A stretch of 64,000 nt of DNA. It comes from Biscogniauxia marginata. Lineage: Eukaryota; Ascomycota; Sordariomycetes; Xylariales; Xylariaceae. The notes beneath the pieces were generated by a model. That model made no database searches. It was given only the letters and a program-made list of their open reading frames with translations, and was not told the DNA's origin. Each line of letters opens with the position of its first letter. The stretch's first letter is position 1. The translations under genes and the position numbers were made by a program. Positions 25,201 to 35,614 of this stretch are shown here, piece by piece. The stretch covers positions 1 to 64,000 of the forward strand of contig MU404139.1 of NCBI GenBank assembly GCA_022695795.1. The letters are read 5' to 3'.

Positions 25201-27655
25201 AGAGCAGTATGCTGCTGGCATGTCTGTCCCAAGAGCTTCTACAGCTAGCCCGATGATGATGAGAGATAGTCATCGTCGCAAGGACCTCCCTCCACCTTCT
25301 CCATCGCCCGAGTCGCTCGAGGCTCTGATGCAGCAAGGTCGTTCAAGCCGGAACGGTGCCCGTGAGCGGAAACCTGAAGGGATGGAACTGAGATTAAATT
25401 CCCTTGACGCTGCAATGAACAGTGACGTAACATCTCCAGAACAGTCGGTTACCTCGTCGGCTCGCTTTCACTGGCCAACTCGACGCCGTGGACCTGGATC
25501 GGTCGCTAGTTCAGTTACGTCTAACTCAAGTGCAGGACGTAGTTATCGACAACACCAGGCGGCCGCTGGAGGTCGGAGTTTGGATGATTACATCCGTAGC
25601 TTGGACACTGCGCAGCATTACTCTCGAAAACAACGCAGCCGGGAGAGCAGCCGTCAGCGCCAGGATGATCGGCAAGCGCGTAGCCGTGAGAACAGCCGAA
25701 CCCGCAAAGGTGCTACGCGTGAGACTTCTGAAGACCGAGGTCGCGCTGTGGCTCGCAATTGGACCCCCAAGCCAGCCAAGCGTTCCCCGACCTCCCCGAT
25801 TCCTATGTCACCTGAAGACCTCATTAACCTCAGTACCCCAAGGCAGCTTGATGGGAACGTAGATGGTGAAGTGGTGATTCCCGTTGACCTCGATTCTCGT
25901 GACCCTTCCACCGTCCGCAAGTCTAGCCAGATTCGCCGGTCTTCGCCAAGGAGTGTTCGCATGGCAAGTCGCACTTCCAGTCGCACTAGTCGGCAGAGGA
26001 GCCGTGAACGGAAACCGGCAGCGTTGGAACTTCGAGGCCGGAGTGATAACCGCGGTGATGGCTCTGTCACGAGATCTCCATCATCGCCATTGCCCATGTC
26101 GAACCAAATGAAGTTCTACACCTCAGACGACGAAGAGGATTATCGGGCTGCTGTGATAGCTCAGGAGGAATTCCGGAATAGACATAACCGGAGTGCTAGC
26201 CAGAAGGATCCTGCATCACCTGCTGTATCTCGGGCTCGGGACCGGTCTGAGAGTCGGCGCAGAAGAAATAAGACTCCAGCGGAACAAGAGCCGCCCCTAC
26301 CAGTTCAACAAATCGACCAGCCGCAGCAAAATGTCACCACGCGTGCAGGCGATCTTAAGCAAATATCTCTGGAGAGACAACTGAAGAAAGAGGCTGCGGC
26401 TCGGGAGCTTGAAGAACGGCGTAAGTCCCTGGCCCGTCGCCCTTCAGCTCCGCCCATTCCCCATCCTGATGAGCTGTCGCCAATCATCTCTCGTCCTCCG
26501 AGTGCCTTTGAACTGCCACAGACAACATTCATGGCTCCCAAGGATATGCCCGTCAGAAGCCAAACTGCAGATCCAACCAGAAGAGGGTCCAATATGCGCA
26601 GCCCGAATGCCCCGGCAATTGGCCTTCCGGCAACTCCCAAGGCTATGCGACTACAGTTCCAGACCGAGGGCAGGGTAAAGCCTAGTGTGCCACCCATCCC
26701 GACTTCTCACAGGTCATCCCCGTCATCCTCTGGCCAACCATCCCCTGACAAGCCTGCCAACAACTCGCCCGAAAAGTCGCCCAAGAAAGAGTCTCCACTA
26801 ACTTTGCTTCCTTCCACCGTTTACTCCCCACCAGTACGACCAAATATCCCGAGGTGCATGTCTGCACCCATTCCAGAGGAGCCCCCAGCTATTCCTTCTA
26901 TTGGGCTACCTGCCCATCCGGGGTTCCAGCAGGGGATGCAGGCTGGTAATCAACCACCTCGCAGAGGCTCGGTCACAGCCAGGAAGATGAGCGTAGACGC
27001 CACGTCTGGAATGCGCGGCATAGACGAGATCCTAGGAGTTGGCAGGCACTCGAGGAGGACCTCCCGCGACGACCAGATACCGCCGCCGCCGCCGCCTCCT
27101 CCCGTCCTCAAGGAGCTGCAACACCTGGCCACGCCGCCGCCTCCGCCTCCGGCACCGCTCCCCGGCGCCAGACCGAGCATCCTCAACTCGCCCCAGGGCT
27201 CCGGATCCATCGAGATCGTGATGGACGAGGACGACCAAGGCGGCTCGGCGGCGTCCGCCGTGGCGCCCATGCACGAGTCGACGGTGCCGATCATCGCGCC
27301 GCCGGCGCCGCCGTCGTCGCGGAACGGCCACGCCCGCGGGCGCAGCATCACCGACAACAGCATCGCGGGGCGCCTCAGCCGCGCGACCGAGCGCATGCGG
27401 TCGGCGAGCCGCGGGCGGACCAGCTCCGTCCTCGGCGGCCGCACCAAGTCCCCCGAGACCTCGTCCCCCTACGAGAGCGTGCAGCAGCCGGTGAGCTTCA
27501 ACCCGCAGTCGATGGGCGCCGCCGCGAACCAGATCGTCGAGCGCCACCCGCGCGAGGTGAAGGCCGCGTACCAGCAGCAGCAACAGCAACAGCAGCAGGC
27601 GTACCAACAGCAGCAGGAAGTCGGCAGCGGACTCCACCAGAGCGAGATGATTTAA
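22230..27655 (+). CDS. WD40-repeat / GEMIN5-TPR-like protein with long disordered tail
   Basis: Six exons: 22230-22407, 22466-22720, 22779-22905, 22967-23278, 23348-24598, 24664-27655. Together they make 5115 nt, 1704 residues, with all junctions in frame and introns of 58-69 bp. Residues about 50-390 read as WD40 blades (VSYDVDMTAIVWDLMTGDEV; GNVILFEPTTSEHIS; DMLAVQTNDGDLRVWSVAKS; ETLSWDVRTKHVTYDSI). Residues about 540-720 form an alpha-helical TPR-like region (REIHDLVRDEMARHP, MLLALSGIGG, GDVHAAATIMIGMGDHNDAI) of the kind seen in fungal proteins related to Gemin5. From about 730 to the end it is disordered and Ser/Arg/Pro-rich, with SR-type clusters, polyproline at about 1512-1545 and a polyglutamine run near 1677-1692. 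Gemin5 binds snRNA caps in metazoa; a role in RNA binding or scaffolding here is inference. A more upstream ATG (22182) is in frame but less likely. The exon map is by hand. Confidence 0.85.
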
Positions 27656-29615
27656 ATTTTATTTCTCCTCCCCTTTTCTTGACTATCATTCATCTGGTTT
27701 TAAAATACTCAAGCCTTTTTTATATATACATCCAGTTTTAATATATACAACGCATTCTTCTTCAATCTTTCTCTTTCGCCCTCTGATCGACTCGCATGGT
27801 CGGCGCCTTTTCCGTTTACTTCTTCTCTCTCAATTGATACCACTTCTCTTTATTTTTACCTTTTCGATTGCGAGTCATATTCGGAAACCCCTGACCAGGT
27901 TGAAATGATATCAGGTCAAGAGGAGTAGCAGGCATCTCACGACGACAGAATACCTTCACATACAGATATAACGACCACCATCGAAACTTCGCTTCTTCGA
28001 AAACGCCTTGTATACTTCATATACTATCATTCCGCTCGATCTTTCAAAGGAGGGGTTTGCCACGATACCCAAACTTATTATTACCTTTTTCCCTTGGCAC
28101 CTTCACAGCAAAATTCTTTTTCAGATGTTTTTTTTTCTGCTGGGCATCTGCATTATGATTCATGACCGGAAGGGGATGGGCGGGGATATATACATACAGA
28201 AAACTACCACTAGGGGGGGGGGAAGAAAATACAAAAAAAAAATACCATTTTTACGAGGCAACTTGTCAGGGGAATATTTAGGTCACGATGGGAATTTCAC
28301 GAAACGGAATAGGAATAGCAAAGCCACACGGCTACGAGGGAGGGGGGGGTTATTTTGGGGAGGGTAAATAAATGGATGAGAGATGAACAAGTTGCTGTAC
28401 AGAATGGGATGAATCCTTTTTTTTTTCCTAGTCCGTCGATGGTAGCATCTCCTTCACACATCTCCCTTTCAATGGGAAGAAAGTGGCGAACGATGGAGAG
28501 AAAAAAAATTAAGGGGCAGGGGAAAAAAAGACACTCTTGTGACGATGGAAAAGAGAGTGGTATTGCCTCACGGCAAATTTGCGTTTGTTGTTGGTTTTAA
28601 CTTCGACTTCTTCATCGTTTTTTGACTCACGTTGAAACTGGCGATTTCTTGTCTGCAGTATAGCCCTAGTTACTTAGTCAGTGAGTTTATAGTCAATTGC
28701 ATTAGCTGCCACGTTTAAAAAGTTATCTGGATCGGTCTTGGAAATGCTATACAATGAATGAATGTGTAGGTAAGTTTATAGGGGGTGGGGTGGTAGGTTG
28801 ATATCAGTTTAGTCAATTCCAATATTTTGTAAGTCACTTCGAGAGAGAACTTAGGTTCGAACAACGATAAAACCGACTTTTTAAATATGACAAAAAGAAC
28901 TAAATGAACCTCTGGAGTTTCATCTAAACCGAGCAAGTGAAAAGGGAATTTGAATAGATAGTGCGGATTTATATAAGAAGGGGAAAAAAAGAACGGAGTT
29001 GACAGTCTCCATCTCAATTCACTATCCCAAGACCCCGGGCCAGACGTGATCCAGCACACCATGCGACGGGGAAGATCCTCTGCAGAGTGAAGCCTCCCTG
29101 AAGTATGCTCTTCATGTCCTAGGACCGCCTATAATCATCACTGGTTACCCAAGCGGATAGGCGGCCACCGCGGCATTTGCGCTGGGCGCGGCGCCGGGGG
29201 TTCTTATGGAATTGGGTCTAGCGGAATGAGAATTGCAAGCGCCTTCTACCCACATGACCATTACAGTCGAGATTTTTGGGTGTTATTATGCACTAAGACA
29301 TACTCGTCGGCTGTACTCCGGGGAAATCGATATTGCTCGGAGCTCATTGGTGGATGGCTGAGGACCCCGCCTCGACTGTGCTAATGGGACATGGCAGCAC
29401 CTGCATGGACCTTACTTAGTGGCCTGCTGCGAAGCTACCTGCAGCCATGAGCTTTCCAAACTCAACTCAATTCAGCTGTCTCGAAAAAGCATCAGCCCTC
29501 CAGGTTCCCAGTCCTAGGATGCTTCGCTCCGGCGCCATACCACACCGATGACACCCTCGAAAGCTGAAAGAAGTATAACAACAACAACAACCACAAAATT
29601 CATCATCAATCAACC
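27656..29615. other. Intergenic between WD40 gene and GPI15
   Basis: Two kilobases with T-rich 3' UTR-like sequence just after 27655, homopolymer runs (A8-9, G8, T9) at 28130-28520, and no credible coding frame. The 119-aa frame at 28008-28367 and its neighbours are low-complexity. The segment 29560-29615 is CAA-rich and is the probable 5' leader of the next gene. Confidence 0.55.
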
Positions 29616-30500
29616 ATGTTGACGACGGCGCCGTACCTGCGCATACGGCGACCCTCGCCCACGACCGCCGAATTCACCGTGTCCACGCTGCCCCCTCTCA
29701 CGGCGCCGCTGCGCATCCTGCTCTACGCCCTCAACCTCGCGCGCGTCGTCCTCGGGCTCAGCGTCTTACTCCTCCTGTACTCGGTCTGGGCGCTGAGCCC
29801 GTACCATTCTTCTTCTTCTTCTTCTTCTCCGTCGTCGTCTTCATCATCATCGCAACCGACCCTCGAGTCCCCGGACCCCAACAACAATAACAATCCCCCG
29901 GAAGAAACAACAGTAACGAGCAACGGGCCCTCCCCCTTCCCATTCTACAAGTCCCAGGTCCAGCAGCTCCTGCGCACGATCCTGACGTCGACGGCCCCGG
30001 GCCGCCTGGCGACGCGGCTCGCGTCGTCCCCCGCGCTGCCCGCCTGGGCGCTGGTCCCGCTGTGCCTCGCGGCGCTGTACCTGCTGCTGCGGCGCATCCA
30101 CACCGAGGAGTCGATCCTCGTGCTGCGGGGCCTCGGGATCCAGACGAGCTCGAGCGGAACCACGACGAGCCTGCTCGGTATTGGAGGAGGAGGAGGCGGC
30201 GGCGGCGGCGGCAGGGGGGGGGGACCGGCGCGGTTCATCCCCACGGAGAAGATCCGCGACGTGCTCATCAACGAGGCCTTCCGCGGCTTCGAGGTCCGCT
30301 CCTACCTGGTCGTCATCGTCGACGGCGAGGAGGACGTCGTCGTCGTGTTCCCGCGGCTGCTGCCGGGGGCGCGCATCGTGGAGAAGGTGTGGAGGGGCGT
30401 GAGGGAGTGCTTGTATGAGGAGGGTGGCAGTGGTAGTGGTGGTGGTGGTGGTGGTGCTAAGAGGGGATTCGCTGGAGGGCAGAAGTGGGGTGGTAAATAA
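29616..30500 (+). CDS. GPI15: GPI-GlcNAc transferase subunit, PIG-H/Gpi15
   Basis: Single-exon 294-residue protein. PIG-H/Gpi15 is a subunit of the ER complex that moves GlcNAc from UDP-GlcNAc to phosphatidylinositol, the first step of GPI-anchor synthesis. Two hydrophobic segments are visible (about 31-58, ILLYALNLARVVLGLSVLLL; about 141-158, PAWALVPLCLAALYLLL), giving the expected hairpin in the ER membrane. The cytosolic PIG-H domain follows: EESILVLRGLGIQTSS, then FIPTEKIRDVLINEAFRGFE, then SYLVVIVDGEEDVVVVFPRL, then ARIVEKVWRGVRECLYEE. Low-complexity inserts (Ser-rich at about 64-80, polyglycine at about 190-202 inside the domain, Gly-rich tail) make it longer than typical. Third codon positions are very GC-rich. 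It converges with DEG1/PUS3, 224 bp between stops. Confidence 0.88.
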   Translation: MLTTAPYLRIRRPSPTTAEFTVSTLPPLTAPLRILLYALNLARVVLGLSVLLLLYSVWALSPYHSSSSSSSPSSSSSSSQPTLESPDPNNNNNPPEETTVTSNGPSPFPFYKSQVQQLLRTILTSTAPGRLATRLASSPALPAWALVPLCLAALYLLLRRIHTEESILVLRGLGIQTSSSGTTTSLLGIGGGGGGGGGGRGGGPARFIPTEKIRDVLINEAFRGFEVRSYLVVIVDGEEDVVVVFPRLLPGARIVEKVWRGVRECLYEEGGSGSGGGGGGAKRGFAGGQKWGGK

Positions 30501-30724
30501 AGTCTAGCTTTGATTTTGTTTTCTCGGGAAAGCGAAAGGTGGGATCGGTTAATAATATTATTAGGTATACAGAGTTCTAGGTGGTCGGTCACGGTTTGGG
30601 ATGGCTTAGAATATTGATACCCTAAAGGACATGGCATACGGTGTAGTATGCTTATATATAAGCGTTCACACATGAGATGATATTTTGCACGATATTCAAG
30701 CTTGTGGGCTCGCTTTTTCTTATT

Positions 30725-32542
30725 TTATTCGCCTTCATTTGTTGCTACTATGGCGGCTTCGTCCTGCTCCCTCTGCGCCCTCTTTTTCGCAGCCGCTTCT
30801 CTCATCTCGGCGGCATTCGCGTAGCCCTTCTTCTTGGCCTCTCTGTCGTATACCTCCTCCGGCGACGGGAGCCTCTTCCTCTGCAGCACGGGCTGGTACT
30901 TGCCCACCAGGCGCTCGCGGTTGCCGCCCTCGAACAGCCGCTGGCTCGGCGCGGCGTACTGCGGCGCCCGCCGGTCCCTGCGCAGGCTAATGTCCGCCTG
31001 GGAGGACACCAGGCCGAGCAGCTGGCCGGCCAGCAGCTCGTCCATCTTTCTCTCCCGCCACTGCTCCCACATCTGGTCCACGAGGCCGCTCGGGCCGTGC
31101 TGGTGCAGCGGGCTCTCCTCCCCCTGGTACACCCACTCCATCGCGTCCTTCCTGTCGGGGTCGCCCTCCCGCGGGAACACGCAGTCCCAGAGCACGAGCG
31201 GCATCTCGTTCGCGAGGACGTAGTTTGGCCGCTGCGGTTCCGCCCGGGGATCCAGGAGCCGGTCGATCACGGACGGGCCCTCGAGCCCCTGGCCCACCAT
31301 GAAGAGCACCGCGACCATGCATCGGATCTGGTGCCATAGGAAGGCGGACCCGCGGACGTGGAAGTAATACACTTTGGGGTATATGATCGTCTGGTTCTGT
31401 TCCGCACCCGCGTCGCGGTCTAGTGGCGCGGGAGAGGGGCGGAAGTCCTCGTCCGCGAGGTACGGTAGCGCGGTCGCGACGTCCGGGACCTCGACGACGT
31501 CGGCCTCGAAGATGCGCCGCTCGAAGTTGACGATGTTCTTGCTCGCGTCGATCTTGCAGAAGTTGCGGAAGTCGTGCAGGCCCTCGAACCTTTTGGCCGC
31601 GGCGCGCATGGCCTCGATGTCGAGCCAGCCGTCCTTGACCCTGTCGCCTTTCCTGGCCGGGTTCTCGAGACTCCGCGGCATGGGCGAGTACGCCGGCTGC
31701 GTGAAGAAGTACCGGTACTGCCTCTCTCGACAGTCATGACGCGCCGAGAACTCGGCCGGTGTCGTCGGACACCAGGCCAGGATCTGGATATCCGGAGGCA
31801 GGAGCCTGTTCAGGATCTTGGCATACGGAAGTTCGTCCACGAAGTCGTCAAATTCGCGCTTATCGGCTGATTCGACAGCAGTTGAGTCCTCCTGGGCCCC
31901 TTTCGGAAGCTCATTATCTGCTGTGGCATCATCTTCAGCAGCCGGTACCTCTACCGGTTTCTTCGGTAAAGGCCGATTACTCCTGACCCTGATGGAAATG
32001 ACCTGACCGAAAGCGCTTACCCCCCGGTCCGTCCGCCCGCACTTTGAATACTCCCAGTCATCGAACCGCACCTCTTTCGGATTTTCGGGGAAGATGAGGC
32101 AGGCTTTAACAAATGCTTTCCAGAGCTCTTCCTCGATCGTGGTTAGGGTCGAGCTAGCTTGGAACTCAAAGCCGCCGTAGTTCTTGCCCAGGTACGCGAG
32201 CTTCAGGGCGATGATCCTCGTGGAGTACTTGGAGGGGTCTATCCTGCGCTCCGGCTTCTTCTTCTGCGGCTTGAGACTGGTTTGATCAGTGTCTTGGTGG
32301 TCTCGCGCGCGGGCCTCGGTCTCTAGCGCCTGGATGCGAGCGATGAGCGAGTCCTTCGTCCACCGTTTGTAGTCAGGTATTCCGTCCATATTGTATGGTC
32401 TTGGAGAGATTTTTGATTTAGAGAAACGAGCAGCAGCATGGAATCTGCATTGGCCCACTTGACGATAGGCGGCAGTATCAGTCAAATTATTTAACGACCT
32501 CGGGAGACGCCCACTATGACATGAGTTACTGAGAAGCCTCAT
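30725..32542 (-). CDS. DEG1: tRNA pseudouridine(38/39) synthase, Deg1/Pus3 type
   Basis: Intronless, 605 residues. It is a TruA-family enzyme making pseudouridine at positions 38/39 in tRNA anticodon arms. The catalytic motif CGRTDRGVSAFGQV holds the nucleophile Asp172. Other family marks: RIIALKLAYLGKNYGGFEFQ (109-128), DIQILAWCPTTPAEFSARHD, CRERQYRYFF and AFLWHQIRCMVAVLFMVGQG. KKXEP-type linkers and a basic, Glu/Ala-rich C-terminus follow. The usual fungal start corresponds to Met52 (MDGIPDYKRWTKDSLIARI; ATG at 32387-32389). The in-frame upstream ATG at 32540-32542 adds 51 residues rich in Ser, Arg and Asn with a single acidic residue, resembling a mitochondrial presequence. I report the longer frame but both starts may be used. 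It is divergent from the GTPase gene (392 bp between starts). The C-terminal half is far more GC-rich than the N-terminal half. Confidence 0.92.
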   Translation of the reverse strand: MRLLSNSCHSGRLPRSLNNLTDTAAYRQVGQCRFHAAARFSKSKISPRPYNMDGIPDYKRWTKDSLIARIQALETEARARDHQDTDQTSLKPQKKKPERRIDPSKYSTRIIALKLAYLGKNYGGFEFQASSTLTTIEEELWKAFVKACLIFPENPKEVRFDDWEYSKCGRTDRGVSAFGQVISIRVRSNRPLPKKPVEVPAAEDDATADNELPKGAQEDSTAVESADKREFDDFVDELPYAKILNRLLPPDIQILAWCPTTPAEFSARHDCRERQYRYFFTQPAYSPMPRSLENPARKGDRVKDGWLDIEAMRAAAKRFEGLHDFRNFCKIDASKNIVNFERRIFEADVVEVPDVATALPYLADEDFRPSPAPLDRDAGAEQNQTIIYPKVYYFHVRGSAFLWHQIRCMVAVLFMVGQGLEGPSVIDRLLDPRAEPQRPNYVLANEMPLVLWDCVFPREGDPDRKDAMEWVYQGEESPLHQHGPSGLVDQMWEQWRERKMDELLAGQLLGLVSSQADISLRRDRRAPQYAAPSQRLFEGGNRERLVGKYQPVLQRKRLPSPEEVYDREAKKKGYANAAEMREAAAKKRAQREQDEAAIVATNEGE

Positions 32543-32934
32543 GCATCCTACATACGACTACGAGTTTTGGTAGTCTGTCATGTAAAATGAGATAGTTAAC
32601 ACCGAGTGAATAGAAAAAAGAAGTACATGAAGAATATATTAAACAAACTTATTTTGGTCTTCGAAAAGCCTCAACCTAAACTTGTATGTAAAGTTGTACC
32701 AGACGGAGCACCGATTAATGAATGAATCAAAGACGGAGCTTTTTAGTGGTTGACAAGCTTATCGATAAAGAGGCGCTATAAATATTAAACTGGGGCCGGG
32801 ATCCCTAATCTCATCGTCCAGCGGCCTCATAGGTACATATTTACTACAGTATTTACAGCGCCTTTCTCTCTATTTACATGTATTCTGTACAGTGTTTCTA
32901 GCGAAGAGGCGACCACTATTTACAAAACTCATCT
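32543..32934. promoter_or_regulatory. Shared intergenic region of divergent genes
   Basis: 392 bp separate the upstream ATG of DEG1/PUS3 (-) and the start of the GTPase gene (+), so both promoters must lie here. The segment is AT-richer than the genes and carries ATCGATAAAG and TATAAATATTAAAC at about 32760-32788, a TATA-like element in plus orientation about 150 bp upstream of the GTPase ATG. No further site can be assigned. Confidence 0.4.
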
Positions 32935-33635
32935 ATGGAAGACATCACACTGAAGGTTTTGCTTCTCGGCGATGAGGCAGTAGGCAAGACAACCTTTCTA
33001 TCGTATGTAAAACTGAGAATGGAGATGAGAGGGGGTTCGACTGATCAATTGAGATGATAATAGGCGAATTAGCGGAGGCAGCGGCTCCCTTGATGGCAAA
33101 GCTCCAATCGCGATATTGCGAGACACAGATCAACCTTTCATCTTCGAGATACGAAATAGGCGGCGAACATATCGTCTTGAGTTTTATGATACATCCTGTC
33201 CCGAAAACTGGCGGCTGCTAGAACCAGATCTTGTCTTAATATGTTACGACATCAGCCGACGGTCGAGTCTCATCAACATGCGAGATATCGTGAGAATTAT
33301 CTATCCATTCGCCCTCTTCCTCCAACATTTTCAAGCTAACCAATTCCTCGCAGTGGATCAAGGAGGTACACGGAATATTCCGCAACAGTAACCAGCTCCC
33401 AGTAATAGTCGTTGGCCTCAAGAGAGACTTGAGGTCCGAAAACGACCCCGACGGCGCCATCTACCCTGAAGAAGCATACAGGGTGGCGCAAGAGATGAGG
33501 GTGGATAAGTATGTCGAGTGTTCCGCTGTGACGGGTGAGCTTCTCAAGCTAGCCTTCGAGGAGATCTGCAGGATGGCCGCGAAAACAACTGCAATCGATG
33601 GTGCCCAGAGCGAGGGTGGTTGTGCAATACTGTAA
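32935..33635 (+). CDS. Atypical Rho/Ras-like small GTPase with CaaX box
   Basis: Three exons: 32935-33002, 33064-33289, 33354-33635, giving 191 residues; introns of 61 and 64 bp start GTATGT and GTGAGA. The P-loop GDEAVGKT (12-19) is intact. Other motifs deviate: the G3 motif, normally DTAGQE, reads DTSCPENW from Asp65, so the switch II Gly and catalytic Gln are absent; the G4 NKxD/TKxD is LKRD (120-123, within VIVVGLKRDLRS); G5 is ECSAVTGE (153-160). The Rho-type DxSxxxSLIN helix is recognisable (CYDISRRSSLINMRD). The C-terminus GGCAIL is a CaaX box; the final Leu predicts geranylgeranylation. There is no polybasic stretch before it. Likely a membrane-anchored nucleotide-binding protein with weak or no GTPase activity (inference). 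It ends 91 bp before the convergent RPC17 stop. Confidence 0.85.
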
Positions 33636-33726
33636 GCATGGGCTGTAGCGATGGTATCCCGGCCAGAGAATCAGGTCGGGAGGGATGGGATGGCGGCTTG
33701 AAGAGTTGTTTTCCTATCTGCCGTCC

Positions 33727-34230
33727 TCAGCTCTCGGTGGTCTGCATGGCATCTTCTTGGTCGTCCTCCTTGGGTGGCGGGGGGAATTGGCCGAGAATCT
33801 CGATGACGATATCTACGATCTCCTGCTGCTGGTCCTCGCCAAAACGCTCCTCCATGTCCTCGACCACGGCGTTGAGGTTGGCAACGCTGGTGGGGCGCAT
33901 GTTGATGATCATGGCGAGTTCTCCCTTGCTCATGCCGTAGGGACGCAGCCTCTGGATCAACTCGGGAATTGACGATGTGTCATAAGGCAGAGGCTTTTGA
34001 CTGAGCGGATTCGGGGGCGAGTCAAAATACTGTAACAGCTTTACATAATTATGAGCCGCGTGGTCTTAAGTGTCGGAGGGATCTGATGTTCGCCTTACCT
34101 CTTTTCGTATTGTTTCTAAATTCCCCGGGCCGCGCCGCTTTTGGTCATGGTACTGCTTTGCTTGGTCATTGAGAAATTTGTAGACCTCAAGATTGGTTAA
34201 GACGGCACTCTGCGCCTCCAAGATTTTCAT
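33727..34230 (-). CDS. RPC17: RNA polymerase III subunit RPC9/Rpc17
   Basis: Two exons on the minus strand: 34099-34230 and 33727-34038, with a 60-bp intron (donor GTAAGG, acceptor AAG). The 147 residues match the size of human CRCP/RPC9. The N-terminus MKILEAQSAVLTNLEVYKFL followed by ETIRKELLQYF is the typical start of the family. The HRDC-like fold follows (IPELIQRLRPYGMSKGELAM, then NMRPTSVANLNAVVEDMEER, then DIVIEILGQFPPPPKE). With Rpc25 it forms the Pol III stalk that contacts TFIIIB and drives initiation in the nucleus. An in-frame ATG 18 bp upstream (34248) would add six residues; the second Met fits the family better. It converges with the GTPase gene. Confidence 0.9.
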
Positions 34231-35614
34231 TGTGTTGAGCGCGCACAAAAAAGTGCACGAATAAAAAGAGTTTCACGGTTGGTTGGGAGGTAGTTGCCCC
34301 TAAATGCTCGCTAGAATGGATGGAATAGGAATAAGAATAAGTGCATATGAATGCGGTAGCGATTTTCTGAAGGGAAATTCATGTCTTCCGTGTCGAGGCA
34401 GGCGTCGGCAACTGACATTGTCCTATGGAACACTGCTAAATAGTGGATCCAGCTACATAGGTACATCCACACTGTCATCTCACGCAGCTTACAAGACTAC
34501 CTAGGTACGTATCATATACCTATATAGCCTCATTTTATAGTATTTGATGATGGGTAAATTTAGCAAGTTACATGTATATTTCGAGTAATTTCATAGGTAA
34601 TAGTCAAATATCCCAACATGAATATTCCTAACTAAATCTGATCATTACCGCATCTCCCTCCTACTACCTGTTTCACTGTCTAAATCCCCCAAACCTTAGG
34701 TGCTCCGTCTATTGAACCACGAGGCCTACAGCATACCAACCAACCTTACCAATTGATATCTTGATCTTAAATAGATACCGGGGATCATTTAAAGGTGCTG
34801 AATAACTATTCATGTTGGTAGTAACTGGTTGTTTCATGTAGGCTTTGAACTACCCATCACAGATCCTTCAAATCTTATTTTACGTCTTCGTCTCCCTTTT
34901 TACAATTCATCCCGTAGTCTCGAGTTTGTAGTTTAGCATCGGTCCCATGAGTATAATCATATAGATTTGGCTAGTCACCATAATCTTATACAATGGCAGT
35001 ACTTTCATAGCAACACATTAGAGTTCAGTTCAATTGCACCTACTTTCTGCCAATATTGCAGGATGCTGGAATGGAACTGCTTCAATTTCTCACGATGATA
35101 AAATCCTTCACTACGGATGTTATAGCACCGCTTAGCGACGTAACTCGAGCATTGGTCTGGCCAAGCAGAGTCAAGGTGATATCTTCCCACCATTTCTCTC
35201 TACCACCTGCAGGCATAATGATAAACAGTTGAGATAGGTATTAGAAAGGCAGGGCTTTCCTCAACTCCACTGCTCTCTTCATGTTACACACTTTCTCCCG
35301 ATTCCTCCATGTTTTTCAAGTGGCGTAGGCTGGAAATATACGTCGTCTGCTTTCTTGCGAACCAACCGTTTGTAAGGGTACGGTATACAACTTGTTGTTG
35401 CGCTGGAGAGGGAAAGCTCCTCTCCAGGCCTACTACTCTAAGTACTATATACATCATAAAGCACGGGACACATGTCCGTGACACCTTTGAGCATCATAAC
35501 TCTATGACTACTACATCACAAACACACAGACAAGACTGAACGGTCACATAAAAGTGTAGAAGCAAGTAAATTATCTAACGTCTTCTATGACTCGTTTCCA
35601 ACTCACTCCTCACT
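34231..35614. other. Intergenic
   Basis: AT-richer sequence with short TAGGTA/TACCTA elements near 34460-34530 and no convincing frame. The first 250 bp should contain the RPC17 promoter. Nothing else recognised. Confidence 0.5.

Noticed and set aside
26950..27637. Long antisense frames (165 and 201 aa) inside the WD40 gene
   Set aside because: Lie opposite the GC-rich polyproline/polyQ coding segment; stop-poor because of composition.
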